From: Chthoniobacteraceae bacterium
Lineage (GTDB): Bacteria > Verrucomicrobiota > Verrucomicrobiia > Chthoniobacterales > Chthoniobacteraceae
Length of the DNA: 52,895 nucleotides
Direction of reading: 5' to 3'
NCBI GenBank assembly: GCA_947449735.1
Contig: CANFTB010000034.1
Coordinates: 1 to 52,895, forward strand
The first letter of the stretch is position 1. Every line of letters begins with the position of its first letter. Shown here piece after piece: positions 25,059-34,525 of this stretch. The notes below the pieces were generated by a model. It was not told the origin of the DNA and did no database searches. It worked only from the letters and a program-made list of their open reading frames with translations. The translations under genes and the position numbers were made by a program.

Positions 25059-26360
25059 ATGGCGCGCGCATCCAACCTTACCATGTGCAGTTTCTGCGGC
25101 AAAAGCCACGCGGAGGTTCGCAAGCTGATTGCCGGCCCCGGCGTCTACATCTGCGACAGCTGCATCAACGTCTGCAAAGGGATTCTCGACAAGGAGTTGA
25201 GCGACGAACGCCGGAAGCAGTCCGTCAATTTACGGGTGCCGAAGCCGGTGGAGATCCGCCGCTCGCTGGACCAGCATGTCATCGGTCAGGAGCGCGCCAA
25301 GAAGGTGCTCTCGGTGGCCGTTCACAACCACTACAAGCGGATCCTGCACAACGGTGCCGGGGCGCTCGTGAGCACGGCGGCTACGCCCACACAGTTGGAC
25401 ACTTTGGACGACGTGGAGATCGACAAGAGCAACATCCTGCTTCTGGGGCCGACCGGATCCGGAAAGACCCTCTTGGCCCGCACCTTGGCCCGAGTTTTAG
25501 ACGTTCCCTTCTGCATCGCGGACGCCACCACGCTGACTGAGGCGGGATATGTCGGAGAGGACGTCGAAAACATCATTCTCCGCCTTCTGCAGGCCGCCGA
25601 GTACGACGTCAAGCGCGCCGAAATCGGGATCGTTTACATCGACGAAATCGACAAGATCGGCCGCAAAACGGAAAACGTGTCGATCACCCGCGATGTGAGC
25701 GGTGAAGGCGTTCAGCAGGCACTGTTGAAAATTCTCGAAGGGACCGTGTGCAACGTACCCCCTCAGGGCGGCCGCAAGCACCCTCATCAGGAGTACATTC
25801 AAGTCAGCACCGACAAGATCCTGTTTATCTGCGGAGGCGCCTTTGTCGGGCTCGACAAGATCATCGAAAAACGTCGGGGGCGCAACGCGCTCGGCTTCGG
25901 GGCGGCAAAGGCCAACCAGTCTTCGGAAGGCGGCGAGGTTATTACCAGCGAACTGCTGCGCCACGCCGAGCCCGAGGACCTTTTGAGCTTCGGGATGATT
26001 CCTGAGTTCATCGGCCGTCTTCCCGTGGTCGCCGCATTGGATCCGCTCTCGGAAGACGAGTTGATGATGATCCTTACGGATACCAAAAACGCCCTTGTGA
26101 AGCAGTACGCCAAGCTGCTCTCCATCGAAGGGGTGACTTTGAATGTGACCAAGGACGCTCTCCGGGCTATGGCGGAGCAGGCGGCGAATAAGGGCACAGG
26201 AGCGCGCGCCCTACGTTCGATGCTCGAGAGGATCATGTTGGACGTGATGTTCGACATTCCGAGCCGGGAAGACGTGGCGGAGGTTACTGTTACCCGCGCG
26301 GTGGTCGAAGGGAAGAAGCAGCCATCCGTCCGGCGCAAGCAGGACAAGGACGCTGCCTGA
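25059..26360 (+). CDS. clpX: ATP-dependent Clp protease ATP-binding subunit ClpX
   Basis: A AAA+ unfoldase feeding ClpP. The zinc-binding domain has C10, C13, C32 and C35; Walker A is GPTGSGKT (130-137), Walker B is VYIDEIDKI, and the pore-loop region follows [12 protein letters not shown]. Residues 104-118 carry a small insertion before the first ATPase strand. The ATG at 25059 follows an A-rich leader without a Shine-Dalgarno sequence. The 433 residues are within the family range. Confidence 0.97.
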   Translation: MARASNLTMCSFCGKSHAEVRKLIAGPGVYICDSCINVCKGILDKELSDERRKQSVNLRVPKPVEIRRSLDQHVIGQERAKKVLSVAVHNHYKRILHNGAGALVSTAATPTQLDTLDDVEIDKSNILLLGPTGSGKTLLARTLARVLDVPFCIADATTLTEAGYVGEDVENIILRLLQAAEYDVKRAEIGIVYIDEIDKIGRKTENVSITRDVSGEGVQQALLKILEGTVCNVPPQGGRKHPHQEYIQVSTDKILFICGGAFVGLDKIIEKRRGRNALGFGAAKANQSSEGGEVITSELLRHAEPEDLLSFGMIPEFIGRLPVVAALDPLSEDELMMILTDTKNALVKQYAKLLSIEGVTLNVTKDALRAMAEQAANKGTGARALRSMLERIMLDVMFDIPSREDVAEVTVTRAVVEGKKQPSVRRKQDKDAA

Positions 26361-26368
26361 TCCTTTGC

Positions 26369-26384
26369 GCCTCTGCGCAGAGGC
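26369..26384. repeat. 16-bp perfect palindrome after clpX
   Basis: GCCTCTGCGCAGAGGC reads the same on both strands and lies 8 bases past the clpX stop. It could form a short-loop hairpin that protects the 3' end; no T-run follows. Confidence 0.6.
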
Positions 26385-26484
26385 AGCTTCGCTAGTAGGT
26401 CAACAGAGCCTAGGGAATCGTCCATCCGACCCTGGGCCGAGTTTTTAACTGGAGCGCGGCCTGTGGCTGTTGTTTAAACAAGGC

Positions 26485-27879
26485 ATGAGGGTACCCCTGA
26501 ACATTGGTCGCCGCGTTGTTTCCCTGCGAAGCATCGCGTTTGGGGGCCGGGCAATCGCTATTTTGGGCGCGGTCGCCTTGCTGGTGGCTGATCCGGGGGT
26601 GTCCGCGCAGAACGCCGAGGCAGACCAGGCAAAAGACGCCGGCAAGGAAGTGGTCAAAGATCCCGCTAAAGACTCGGCCGCTTACACGCCTCTTGCGTTG
26701 TTTGCAAAGGCCCTCCAGTTGATCCGGCAGGACTATGTTGAGGAGGCGAAAGTCTCGTACGCTGCCCTGATCGGCTCCGCTTTGAAGGGCATGCTTTCCA
26801 GCCTGGACCCGCACTCCCAGTTTTTGGAGCCCAAGGATTACCGTGCGGTTCAGGACGATACCCGGAGCCGGTTCAGCGGGGTTGGCGTGGTGTTGACTCA
26901 AAAGGAAGGCCGCCTCGCGGTGGTTTCGGTGATGGAGGGCAGCCCCGCCTTGAAAGCTGGAATTCAGGCAGGAGACCAGCTTTTGAAGGTGGACGGACAG
27001 TTGACTGAGCGTATGGCCGTCAACGACGCCGCCGTGCTGCTGCGTGGCGATGCTGGGCTTGCGGTGAAACTGGTGCTTTACCGGCCGTCGACCAAGGAGA
27101 CGCGGGAGGTCGAAATTCAGAGGGAGTCGATTAAGGTGGCCACGGTGCTCAATGTGAAATTGGTGTCGGGAGACGTTAAGGGCGACGCCAGAATCGGATA
27201 CGCGCGGCTTGGACAATTCAACACAACCACGCTGTCTGAACTTTCCGCCGCTCTTGATGACTTGGAGAAGCGCGGCATGCAGGGGTTTATTCTGGATTTG
27301 AGAAACAATCCCGGCGGGTTGCTTGAGTCCGCTATCGAGGTGGCTGCCTTGTTTTTGCCTCCCGGTTCGATGGTCGTCTCCACAGAGGGCAGGGTTGCTT
27401 CCCAAAACCGGGTGTACCGCACCCCTGACAACGCCTCCCCCCGTCCAAATTACCCGGTCGTAGTCTTGATCAACGGAGGCAGCGCGAGCGCCGCGGAGAT
27501 TCTGGCCGGCGCATTGAAAGACCTGCGGCGCGCTGTGTTGGTGGGGGAGACCACATTTGGAAAAGGGTCGGTGCAGAGCGTCATACCACTACAGGACGGT
27601 GCGGCGCTGCGCCTCACGACGGCCCGTTACTATACTCCGGGAAAGCAGGTGATTCATGAGCGCGGAATCCAGCCGACTGTTCGGGCAGTGCTGCCTGTGG
27701 AGCAGGAGCGGCTGGTCTCCCTGCAGAGGCGGGAGGGCCAGCTGGATGAACAAGAGAAAGCTGAGCTTGATGGCTTTAAGGACGCTCAGTTGGAGCGCGC
27801 CACGGATATTCTCAAGGCGGTGTTGCTCTACTCCGCCAAGACTGCGGAGTCCGGTCCCGCCGGCGCGACCCGCAAATGA
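26485..27879 (+). CDS. S41 family C-terminal processing peptidase
   Basis: A CtpA-like periplasmic serine protease. After an N-terminal signal or anchor (AIAILGAVALLVADPGVSA), a helical segment contains SSLDPHSQFL. A PDZ domain follows (GVGVVLTQKEGRLAVVSVMEGSPALKAGIQAGDQLL), then the peptidase core. Catalytic Ser is in NGGSASAAEIL and Lys in TTFGKGSVQSV. ATG at 26485 and TTG at 26470 are both possible starts; neither has a Shine-Dalgarno sequence. Its stop overlaps the tsaD start (ATGA). Confidence 0.93.
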   Translation: MRVPLNIGRRVVSLRSIAFGGRAIAILGAVALLVADPGVSAQNAEADQAKDAGKEVVKDPAKDSAAYTPLALFAKALQLIRQDYVEEAKVSYAALIGSALKGMLSSLDPHSQFLEPKDYRAVQDDTRSRFSGVGVVLTQKEGRLAVVSVMEGSPALKAGIQAGDQLLKVDGQLTERMAVNDAAVLLRGDAGLAVKLVLYRPSTKETREVEIQRESIKVATVLNVKLVSGDVKGDARIGYARLGQFNTTTLSELSAALDDLEKRGMQGFILDLRNNPGGLLESAIEVAALFLPPGSMVVSTEGRVASQNRVYRTPDNASPRPNYPVVVLINGGSASAAEILAGALKDLRRAVLVGETTFGKGSVQSVIPLQDGAALRLTTARYYTPGKQVIHERGIQPTVRAVLPVEQERLVSLQRREGQLDEQEKAELDGFKDAQLERATDILKAVLLYSAKTAESGPAGATRK

Positions 27880-28928
27880 ACTGCGAAGCTCCCAAGAAGG
27901 AAGCTGCACCGGGCGACGCCGTTTCCCCCTTGGTGCTTGCCTTGGAGACGTCTTGTGACGAAAGCGCCGCGGCCTTGATAAGGGGGCGGCATCTGCTCGC
28001 TGCCGAGGTGTTTTCTCAAATTGAGGTCCACGGCCAGTATGGTGGAGTCGTGCCCGAGGTTGCTTCCCGAAATCACCTCAGGGCGCTCAAACCTGTGTTG
28101 GACGCCGTGCTGCAAAAGGCGGGGACGCCGCTTTCGAGCGTCGATGCGGTTGCGGGAACCGCAGGACCAGGCCTTGCGACATCCCTGATGCTCGGGCTTT
28201 CCCTGGCAAAGGGGATTGCCGTCGCTTTGCGGAAGCCTTTCCTTCCCGTGAACCATATCGAGGGACATTTGCTTTCCCCCTTTCTGAGCCTGCCGGAGGG
28301 GCCATGCCAATCCATCGGGCTGGTCGTGAGCGGAGGGCACACGCTGCTGGTTCGTATCAACGGATTGGGCTCTTACCATCTACTTGGCAGAACGCTGGAC
28401 GATGCTGCCGGCGAGGCTTTTGATAAGGTCGGAAAGCTGCTCGGCCTTCCCTATCCTGGCGGCCCCCATTTGAATCAACAAGCCAGTAAGGGCGATCCCG
28501 GCCGGTTTCCGTTCCCCCGAAGCATGATCGGTTCGGAGGATTTCCATTTCTCTTTCAGTGGATTGAAGACGGCAGTGCGGTATTTGCTCAAAAAGGAAAG
28601 CTCTGTCCGGGTGGAGGATGTTTGCGCTTCTTTCCAAGAAGCAGTTGTCGACGTTCTGGTGAGTAAAACCATGCGCGCGATCAGGCAGGAGAAGCTGCAA
28701 GCGCTGGCTCTCAGCGGGGGAGTCAGCTGCAACTCGCGTTTGAGGGAACGGTTCGAGCACGAATGTTCCCGCGCCGGCGTGAGGCTTCTCCTCGCGCCTC
28801 CCTCGTTGTGCACGGACAACGCCGCGATGATCGCTTACGTAGGTGCCCTTAAGTTCTCAGCAGGAGCGGTTTCGCGCCTGGACGCCGAGATCGAGCCGAG
28901 CTTGAAGGCTTCCGGTTGGCTTCAATGA
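27876..28928 (+). CDS. tsaD: tRNA N6-threonylcarbamoyladenosine transferase
   Basis: Installs threonylcarbamoyl on A37 of ANN-decoding tRNAs with TsaB and TsaE. Metal-binding H127 and H131 are in NHIEGH, and the ASKHA fold motifs LALETSCDES, GPGLATSLMLG, VSGGHT and ALSGGVSCNSRLR are clear. It has 350 residues, including a 16-residue N-terminal extension before the first strand. It is coupled to the S41 protease by an ATGA overlap. Confidence 0.97.
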   Translation: MNCEAPKKEAAPGDAVSPLVLALETSCDESAAALIRGRHLLAAEVFSQIEVHGQYGGVVPEVASRNHLRALKPVLDAVLQKAGTPLSSVDAVAGTAGPGLATSLMLGLSLAKGIAVALRKPFLPVNHIEGHLLSPFLSLPEGPCQSIGLVVSGGHTLLVRINGLGSYHLLGRTLDDAAGEAFDKVGKLLGLPYPGGPHLNQQASKGDPGRFPFPRSMIGSEDFHFSFSGLKTAVRYLLKKESSVRVEDVCASFQEAVVDVLVSKTMRAIRQEKLQALALSGGVSCNSRLRERFEHECSRAGVRLLLAPPSLCTDNAAMIAYVGALKFSAGAVSRLDAEIEPSLKASGWLQ

Positions 28929-28964
28929 GGCGCTGAGCATGCGTTTCGTGACGCGGATGTTTCC

Positions 28965-29846
28965 CTAGTATTCCCTCACGAGGAGGCTTTCCGCGATGGC
29001 ACGCATCGTAGTAGCCCGTTTCCCAAAAGGTTTGAGCGCTGCGAGCGCGCCCTGGGTCAGTTCGGCGGCGATGGCCCGTGCGCGGGCGAGTCCGAAAAGA
29101 GCCGGGTAAGTGGCCTTGGTGGCCGCGACGTCTTTCCCTGCCGTCTTTCCAAGTTTCTCGGTGCTCTGTGTGACGTCCAAAATGTCGTCAATCACCTGAA
29201 ATGCCAGCCCCAGCGACTGGCCGAATCTAGTTAAAGCGTCGAGCTTGGCGGGGGTCGCGTTCGCGCTCATCGCGCCCAGACGAATGGCGCAGGTGAGGAG
29301 CGCCGCCGTCTTGGACAGGTGGATGAACTTGAGGGTGTTCTTGGACACTTTTTTGCCCTCGTTTTCTAAATCCAGAACCTGGCCGGCAATCAACCAGCGG
29401 CTGCCTGAAGCCTGTGCCAGCTCTCTGACCAGGGCGCCGGTTCCATAGCGGGTGGTCGGTTTGGCGTGGGTTAGAATCTCGAACGCGTGTGTGAGGAGGG
29501 CGTCTCCCGCAAGCACTGCCGTTCCTTCGCCGAAAACTTTGTGGTTTGTAGGCCTGCCGCGGCGCAGGTCGTCGTCGTCCATGCAGGGGAGATCGTCGTG
29601 TATCAATGAATAGGTGTGCACGCACTCCACTGCACACGCAGCGGGAAGAGCGCCCTCCGCTGAGCCGCCGCACAACTCCGCCGCCGCCAGACACAGGACA
29701 GGACGCAAGCGTTTGCCTCCGGCAAAAATGCTGTAGCGCATCGCCTTGTGAATGGTCGCGGGTTTGGTTGCTGCTCTTGGCAAAAACCTGTCCAAAGCAC
29801 TGTCGACTTTTGCGATGGCCGGGCGGATGTAGTTTTGAAGCTCCAT
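28965..29846 (-). CDS. ispA: Short-chain polyprenyl diphosphate synthase (FPP/GGPP type)
   Basis: Condenses isopentenyl units into farnesyl or geranylgeranyl diphosphate. The first Asp-rich motif is HDDLPCMDDDDLRRGRPT and the second is QVIDDILDVT; GGKRLRPVLCLAAAE is the classic IPP-binding start. The 293 residues match IspA. The product length cannot be fixed from sequence by eye. The ATG at 29846 is the natural start; the open frame further upstream is non-coding sequence between this gene and tRNA-Thr. Confidence 0.94.
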   Translation of the reverse strand: MELQNYIRPAIAKVDSALDRFLPRAATKPATIHKAMRYSIFAGGKRLRPVLCLAAAELCGGSAEGALPAACAVECVHTYSLIHDDLPCMDDDDLRRGRPTNHKVFGEGTAVLAGDALLTHAFEILTHAKPTTRYGTGALVRELAQASGSRWLIAGQVLDLENEGKKVSKNTLKFIHLSKTAALLTCAIRLGAMSANATPAKLDALTRFGQSLGLAFQVIDDILDVTQSTEKLGKTAGKDVAATKATYPALFGLARARAIAAELTQGALAALKPFGKRATTMRAIAESLLVREY

Positions 29847-30213
29847 GGGTGGAAATCCAAAATGGGCGGAAGGAGTCCGGTGCGCAAACCGTAAACGCTG
29901 GAGGGAGCGCTCGGGCGGGCTGATGAGCGGCCCGGGCAGGCTTTCGAACGCATAAACCCCGTTCGCTAAAACCTCTGGCGCCGGGTCAAAATGGTGCGCC
30001 ATAGGGAGGAATGCGGGCGGCCTTTTTCCTTGTTCAACGAGTCCGCCGGCGACCTTCGTGGCGGACAAACAGACATCTTCCGAACGGATTCTGTTGACAC
30101 CTGTCCCCCCTTTGGTAGGTTGCGCCTCCGCTTTTTTAAAGAATGCCGGCCAGCAATCCCATGCAAACTGGTGTCTTTTAGAGAGGCTCAAGCCTTGCGC
30201 GAGTGCGACAAGT
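29847..30213. other. 367-bp intergenic region with the tuf operon promoter
   Basis: No gene that I can support. It separates divergent ispA and the tRNA-Thr-tuf transcript and contains the promoter candidate at 30094-30121. The remainder shows no repeats or RNA fold that I recognise. Confidence 0.6.
30094..30121 (+). promoter_or_regulatory. Candidate promoter of tRNA-Thr-tuf
   Basis: A perfect TTGACA (30094-30099), 16 bp, TAGGTT (30116-30121). The -10 departs from TATAAT but shares the TAG start seen at other promoters in the window. The transcript would start about 86 bases before tRNA-Thr. Confidence 0.6.
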
Positions 30214-30289
30214 GCCTGGGTAGCTCAGTTGGTAGAGCACGTCCTTGGTAAGGACGAGGTCGCCGGTTCAATCCCGGTCCCAGGCTCCA
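30214..30289 (+). tRNA. tRNA-Thr (GGT anticodon)
   Basis: A full cloverleaf: acceptor GCCTGGG with CCCAGGC, D-arm GCTCAGTTGGTAGAGC, anticodon stem CGTCC/GGACG with loop TTGGTAA giving GGT (reads ACC/ACT), T-arm GCCGGTTCAATCCCGGT, discriminator T, and encoded CCA. It lies ahead of tuf, the usual place for tRNA-Thr. Confidence 0.97.
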
Positions 30290-30349
30290 CTTTTCGCAGC
30301 AACCGCTTTCCAAACAACATCACCATCATCAACCCACTGACCTGACCCT

Positions 30350-31546
30350 ATGGCCAAGGCGCAATTCGAACGCACGAAACCGCACGTCAACGTTGGCACT
30401 ATTGGCCACGTGGACCACGGCAAGACGACGCTGACTGCAGCGATCACCACAATCCTTTCCAAGAAAGGCTTCGCAGAAGCGAAGAAATACGACGAAATCG
30501 ACGCCGCTCCCGAAGAAAAGGAGCGCGGAATTACGATCAATACCGCCCACGTCGAATATCAGACCGAAAAGCGCCACTACGCGCACGTCGACTGCCCCGG
30601 ACACGCCGATTATGTCAAAAACATGATCACGGGTGCCGCCCAGATGGACGGTGCAATTCTCGTCTGCAGCGCTGCTGACGGCCCGATGCCCCAGACCCGC
30701 GAGCATATCCTTCTCGCTCGTCAGGTCGGCGTGCCTGCCATCGTTGTTTTCTTGAACAAGTGCGATATGGTGGACGATCCCGAGCTTCTCGAGCTCGTTG
30801 AGATGGAAGTCCGTGACTTGCTCTCTTCCTACGAATTCCCCGGCGACACCATTCCGATCGTGAAGGGTTCGGCCAAGGCGGCTTTGGAGTCTGGTGATCC
30901 CGCCTCTCCTCAAGCTAAGTGCATCGCTGAACTCATGGACGCAGTGGATGAGTACATCCCGCTTCCCGAGCGTCCGGTGGACCAACCCTTCCTGATGCCT
31001 GTGGAAGACGTGTTCAACATCGAAGGTCGCGGCACTGTCGCAACCGGTCGTGTCGAGCGCGGAATCCTCAAGAAGATGGAAGAAGTCGAACTCGTGGGCC
31101 TGAAGGACACAGTCAAGACCACCGTTACCGACATCGAAATGTTCCGCAAGCTTCTCGACGAAGCGCGTGCTGGTGACAACGTCGGCTTGTTGCTTCGCGG
31201 CATCAAGAAGGACGACGTCGAGCGCGGCCAGGTTTTGGCCAAGCCCAACTCCGTCAAGGCGCACAAAAAGTTCAAGGCCGAGGTGTACGTCCTCTCGAAG
31301 GAAGAAGGCGGCCGCCACACTCCGTTCTTCAACAACTATCGCCCGCAGTTCTACTTCCGTACAACGGACGTGACCGGTTCCGTGACCCTTCCCGAAGGTA
31401 CCGAAATGGTGATGCCCGGCGACAACGTGAGCGTTGAAGTCGAATTGATCACCCCGATCGCCATGGAAAAGACGATGCGCTTCGCAATTCGCGAAGGCGG
31501 TCGTACCGTGGGCGCCGGTCGCGTTGGTGACATCATCACCGGCTAG
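30350..31546 (+). CDS. tuf: Translation elongation factor Tu
   Basis: A GTPase delivering aminoacyl-tRNA to the ribosome. G1 is GHVDHGKT, G3 is [15 protein letters not shown] and G4 is NKCDMVDD. At 398 residues all three domains are present. The 60-base spacer after tRNA-Thr is A/C-rich with no Shine-Dalgarno sequence, which is notable for one of the most abundant proteins in a cell. A stem-loop follows before tRNA-Trp. Confidence 0.98.
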   Translation: MAKAQFERTKPHVNVGTIGHVDHGKTTLTAAITTILSKKGFAEAKKYDEIDAAPEEKERGITINTAHVEYQTEKRHYAHVDCPGHADYVKNMITGAAQMDGAILVCSAADGPMPQTREHILLARQVGVPAIVVFLNKCDMVDDPELLELVEMEVRDLLSSYEFPGDTIPIVKGSAKAALESGDPASPQAKCIAELMDAVDEYIPLPERPVDQPFLMPVEDVFNIEGRGTVATGRVERGILKKMEEVELVGLKDTVKTTVTDIEMFRKLLDEARAGDNVGLLLRGIKKDDVERGQVLAKPNSVKAHKKFKAEVYVLSKEEGGRHTPFFNNYRPQFYFRTTDVTGSVTLPEGTEMVMPGDNVSVEVELITPIAMEKTMRFAIREGGRTVGAGRVGDIITG

Positions 31547-31600
31547 TCTCGTTCATAGCGGGCGCAGGCGATGGTTCTCCCAAAGTCTGCGTTCGAAGAA

Positions 31601-31632
31601 AAATCCCCCTGGTCGAAAGGCTAGGGGGATTT
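31601..31632 (+). terminator. Stem-loop after tuf
   Basis: AAATCCCCCT and AGGGGGATTT form a perfect 10-bp stem around a 12-base loop. The A and T ends of the stem can serve as a short U-tract. It likely reduces read-through from tuf into tRNA-Trp-secE. Confidence 0.65.
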
Positions 31633-31700
31633 CCCTCCCCCAGATATCCTATAAGTCAGGAAAGAAGCACCCGGCAGCGGGGCGAATCTCAAAGCGAAAC

Positions 31701-31776
31701 ACGGCAGTAGCTCAATTGGTAGAGCAGCGGTCTCCAAAACCGCTTGTTGGGGGTTCAAGTCCCTCCTGCCGTGCCA
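31701..31776 (+). tRNA. tRNA-Trp (CCA anticodon)
   Basis: Acceptor ACGGCAG pairs with CTGCCGT; D-arm GCTCAATTGGTAGAGC; anticodon stem GCGGT/ACCGC with loop CTCCAAA giving CCA; T-arm GGGGGTTCAAGTCCCTC; discriminator G and encoded CCA. Its place between tuf and secE is widely conserved. Confidence 0.97.
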
Positions 31777-31822
31777 CGCCTTCCGGCTTTTCAATTTCCG
31801 AAACCATCCCCCTTCAAGCCGC

Positions 31823-32035
31823 ATGTCAGCGAAAGTCTCCACATTTTTCACGGAAGTGAAAGCCGAACTCCAGAAGGCGACATGGCCTTGGGATCCCAAA
31901 GAGCGCGGAATCAAAAAATACCGCGAACTCATCGATTCCACGACCATCGTGATCGTTGCGATGCTTCTGCTGAGCGGCTTTGTATCGCTGTGGGACTTGG
32001 TCATGATGAACATTGTTGGAGCACTCACCAAGTAG
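31823..32035 (+). CDS. secE: Preprotein translocase subunit SecE
   Basis: A 70-residue single-helix subunit of the SecYEG channel. The family motif FFTEVKAELQKATWPWDPKE precedes one membrane helix (TIVIVAMLLLSGFVSLWDLVM). The position between tRNA-Trp and nusG confirms the call. The stop is 3 bases before the nusG start. Confidence 0.96.
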   Translation: MSAKVSTFFTEVKAELQKATWPWDPKERGIKKYRELIDSTTIVIVAMLLLSGFVSLWDLVMMNIVGALTK

Positions 32036-32038
32036 GTC

Positions 32039-32620
32039 ATGACTGAAGAACAGAAAAGAAAGCAGTGGTTCGTCGTTCATGTCCTGGCCGGACAGGAGAT
32101 GAAGGTTCGTGACAACCTTGTGAAGCGCATGAAGACCGAGGAGATGGGCGACTTCATTTACGAAGTTGTTCTCCCCATGGAGCGCGTGGCCGAGGTCAAG
32201 CGTGGCAAGAAGACGGAAACGACTAGAAAGTTCTTCCCCGGCTATTTGATCGTCAACATGTGGCTGTTCGACGATCCTCGCGAACACGATCGCCAGCCGC
32301 TAGTCGACAAGACCTGGTACTTCATCAAGGACACCGCGGGTGTCATCGGCTTTGCCGGCACCAAGGACCGCCCGATTCCGATGCGCGACTCCGAGGTCCA
32401 GGCGCTTCTCTCCCAGGTGCGCGAGCGCGAGGAGAACGTCATTCCAAAAATTTCCTTCAGCGTGGGCGAAACCGTCAAGGTGGCGGATGGTCCCTTCGAG
32501 AGTCAGAGCGGGGTGGTCGAGGAAATCGACCCCGAACGCGGCAAGTTGCGGGTGTCCGTCAGCATCTTCGGACGGAACACGCTCGTGGACTTGGAATACT
32601 GGCAGGTCGAAAGGGCCTGA
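32039..32620 (+). CDS. nusG: Transcription termination/antitermination factor NusG
   Basis: Couples RNA polymerase to Rho or the ribosome. The NGN domain opens with QWFVVHVLAGQEMKVRDNL, includes KFFPGYLIVNM and FAGTKDRPIPM, and a C-terminal KOW domain follows (VKVADGPFESQSGVVEEIDPERGKLRVSV). The 193 residues are a normal length. It is directly downstream of secE and ahead of rplK. Confidence 0.97.
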   Translation: MTEEQKRKQWFVVHVLAGQEMKVRDNLVKRMKTEEMGDFIYEVVLPMERVAEVKRGKKTETTRKFFPGYLIVNMWLFDDPREHDRQPLVDKTWYFIKDTAGVIGFAGTKDRPIPMRDSEVQALLSQVREREENVIPKISFSVGETVKVADGPFESQSGVVEEIDPERGKLRVSVSIFGRNTLVDLEYWQVERA

Positions 32621-32672
32621 GCCGCGGGAGTTTCGCAAACTGAGTTCAACAAAATCTTAAAACACACGAGTC

Positions 32673-33098
32673 ATGGCCAAAGAAATCGTCGCTTACATCA
32701 AACTTCAAATTCCCGCGGGCGCCGCGAATCCCGCGCCCCCCATCGGCCCTGCCCTGGGTCAGAACGGGGTGAACATCATGGCGTTCTGCAAAGAGTTCAA
32801 CGCCACGACCCAGAAACAGGCCGGCGACATCCTTCCCGTGGTGATCACGGTTTACAAGGACAAGAGCTTCACCTTCATCACGAAGCAGCCGCCGTCGGCA
32901 ATTCTGATCAAGAAGGCACTGAACATCGCGGCTGGTTCCAAGGAGCCAAACAAAACCAAGGTGGGCAAGCTTTCCAAAAAGCAGATTTCCGAAATTGCGC
33001 AGCGTAAAATGAAGGATTTGAACGCCCGTACGGAAGCCGCCGCAATCCGGATCATTGCGGGCACGGCCCGGCAGATGGGCGTTGAGGTGGAGGCCTAG
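32673..33098 (+). CDS. rplK: 50S ribosomal protein L11
   Basis: A part of the GTPase-associated centre that contacts elongation factors. The Pro-rich N-terminal domain has [33 protein letters not shown]; the C-terminal RNA-binding domain ends with [14 protein letters not shown]. At 141 residues it is complete. It follows an A-rich leader. Unlike the near-universal order, rplA does not follow: a strong terminator does. Confidence 0.98.
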   Translation: MAKEIVAYIKLQIPAGAANPAPPIGPALGQNGVNIMAFCKEFNATTQKQAGDILPVVITVYKDKSFTFITKQPPSAILIKKALNIAAGSKEPNKTKVGKLSKKQISEIAQRKMKDLNARTEAAAIRIIAGTARQMGVEVEA

Positions 33099-33133
33099 GC
33101 TTTTCACTTTCCCCACGTTTCATTTCTCTATTC

Positions 33134-33180
33134 AACGGCGCTTCCTGTGCTTGCGCGGGAAGCGCCGTTGGTGCTTTTTT
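33134..33180 (+). terminator. Strong intrinsic terminator after rplK
   Basis: AACGGCGCTTCC and GGAAGCGCCGTT form a perfect 12-bp stem around a 12-base loop, then GGTGC and six T. It ends the secE-nusG-rplK transcript. Confidence 0.9.
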
Positions 33181-33285
33181 CAAGCTGGGCCGCGCACGAG
33201 GGGAATGGTGACGCCCCCGACAGCCCCGGCGGAGTTTCTCGTCCCCAAATCTTTCCAGATCGCATTGCCTAGGGGCGCCTGAACG

Positions 33286-34518
33286 ATGAAAACGCTGATT
33301 CTCACAAACGAATTCCCACCAAATATTTACGGCGGCGCAGGCGTCCATGTAGACTATTTGACCCGGGAGCTCTCAAAGGTGATGAACGTGGAGGTCCGTT
33401 GTTTCGGATCTTCAGGAAGGGACGTCCTGGTGGATCTTCCGGCACTCAAAGCGACCTCTTTCGGGGTGGAACCGGGAGGTTATGCCGCGCCCAAGAAGCT
33501 GCATTCGATATTTGCCGCCCTCCAGCGGTGCCTGGATTGGAATTCGGCGGGCATCGACGCGGATGTGGTGCACCTCCACACTTGGTACACTCACCTCGGA
33601 GGCATCCTTGCAAAGCTGAACTATGGAATTCCGCTGGTATTGACAGTCCACTCGCTGGAACCGCTGAGGCCCTGGAAGCGCGAACAACTGGGCCAGGGCT
33701 TCGACTTTACCTGCTGGGTTGAGCGGACCGCTCTCGAACTGGCGGATGCTGTAATTGCAGTGTCCGAGGACACGCGGGCCGACATCCAGCGGCTTTTTCA
33801 CCTCCCCGAGGAGAAGGTCCATGTCATTCATAACGGAATTGATCTGAACGAGTTCAGGGTCACGGAATCCACCGGCTCGCTGGCACGCCTGGGCGTCGAT
33901 CCTAGCAAACCCTACGTCCTGTTTGTGGGTAGAATCACCCGCCAGAAAGGGATCGTCCACCTGGCGAAAGCCATCGCCCACATGGACAAGGGCTTCCAGG
34001 TTGTCTTGTGCGCAGGCGCGCCGGACACGCCTGAGATTGCGGCGGAAATGGCTCAATCGGTGGCTGATGCGCAGGCCGTCCACGGGTCCGTGGTCTGGGT
34101 GCGGGAGATGGTGGGAAAGGCCGATTTGATCGAGCTCTATTCCCATGCATCGGTATTCTGCTGCCCTTCCGTGTACGAACCCTTTGGCATCATAAACCTC
34201 GAGGCGATGGCTTGTGAGACTGCGGTCGTGGCGAGCGCTGTCGGAGGGATCAAGGAGGTTGTGGTGCACGGCGAAACCGGATTGCTCGTGCCGCTTGAGC
34301 TGCGCGAGGGAACCTTTGAGCCGGTGCTCGCTTCGAAATTCGCGGAGGACCTCGCAAGCGGTGTGAATTCTTTGATGGCCGATCCTGAGTTGCGTCGCAG
34401 GATGGCTCTGGCCGGCCGCAAGCGCGCCGAAGACTTCTTTTCATGGGAGGCCATCGCCTCCAAAACCCACCGGCTCTACAGCGACTTGGTGGAGAAATGC
34501 CGCGCTGGAAACCACTAA
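33286..34518 (+). CDS. Glycogen-type glucosyltransferase (GlgA/GlgM-like)
   Basis: A two-domain GT-B glycosyltransferase of 410 residues. The N-terminus LTNEFPPNIYGGAGVHVDYLTREL resembles the actinobacterial-type glycogen synthase, whose characterised members (GlgM) make alpha-maltose 1-phosphate from ADP-glucose. C-terminal donor-site motifs are FVGRITRQKGIVHL, PSVYEPFGIINLEAMAC and GGIKEVVVHGETGLLV. It follows the rplK terminator by about 100 bp and is 7 bp ahead of obgE. Donor specificity is inferred from family only. Confidence 0.85.
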   Translation: MKTLILTNEFPPNIYGGAGVHVDYLTRELSKVMNVEVRCFGSSGRDVLVDLPALKATSFGVEPGGYAAPKKLHSIFAALQRCLDWNSAGIDADVVHLHTWYTHLGGILAKLNYGIPLVLTVHSLEPLRPWKREQLGQGFDFTCWVERTALELADAVIAVSEDTRADIQRLFHLPEEKVHVIHNGIDLNEFRVTESTGSLARLGVDPSKPYVLFVGRITRQKGIVHLAKAIAHMDKGFQVVLCAGAPDTPEIAAEMAQSVADAQAVHGSVVWVREMVGKADLIELYSHASVFCCPSVYEPFGIINLEAMACETAVVASAVGGIKEVVVHGETGLLVPLELREGTFEPVLASKFAEDLASGVNSLMADPELRRRMALAGRKRAEDFFSWEAIASKTHRLYSDLVEKCRAGNH

Positions 34519-34525
34519 TTGCCAA

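Noticed and set aside
29847..30191. N-terminal extension of ispA up to base 30191
   Set aside because: The frame is open, but the extra 115 residues match nothing in prenyl synthases and would cross the tuf promoter; the ATG at 29846 gives the normal enzyme.
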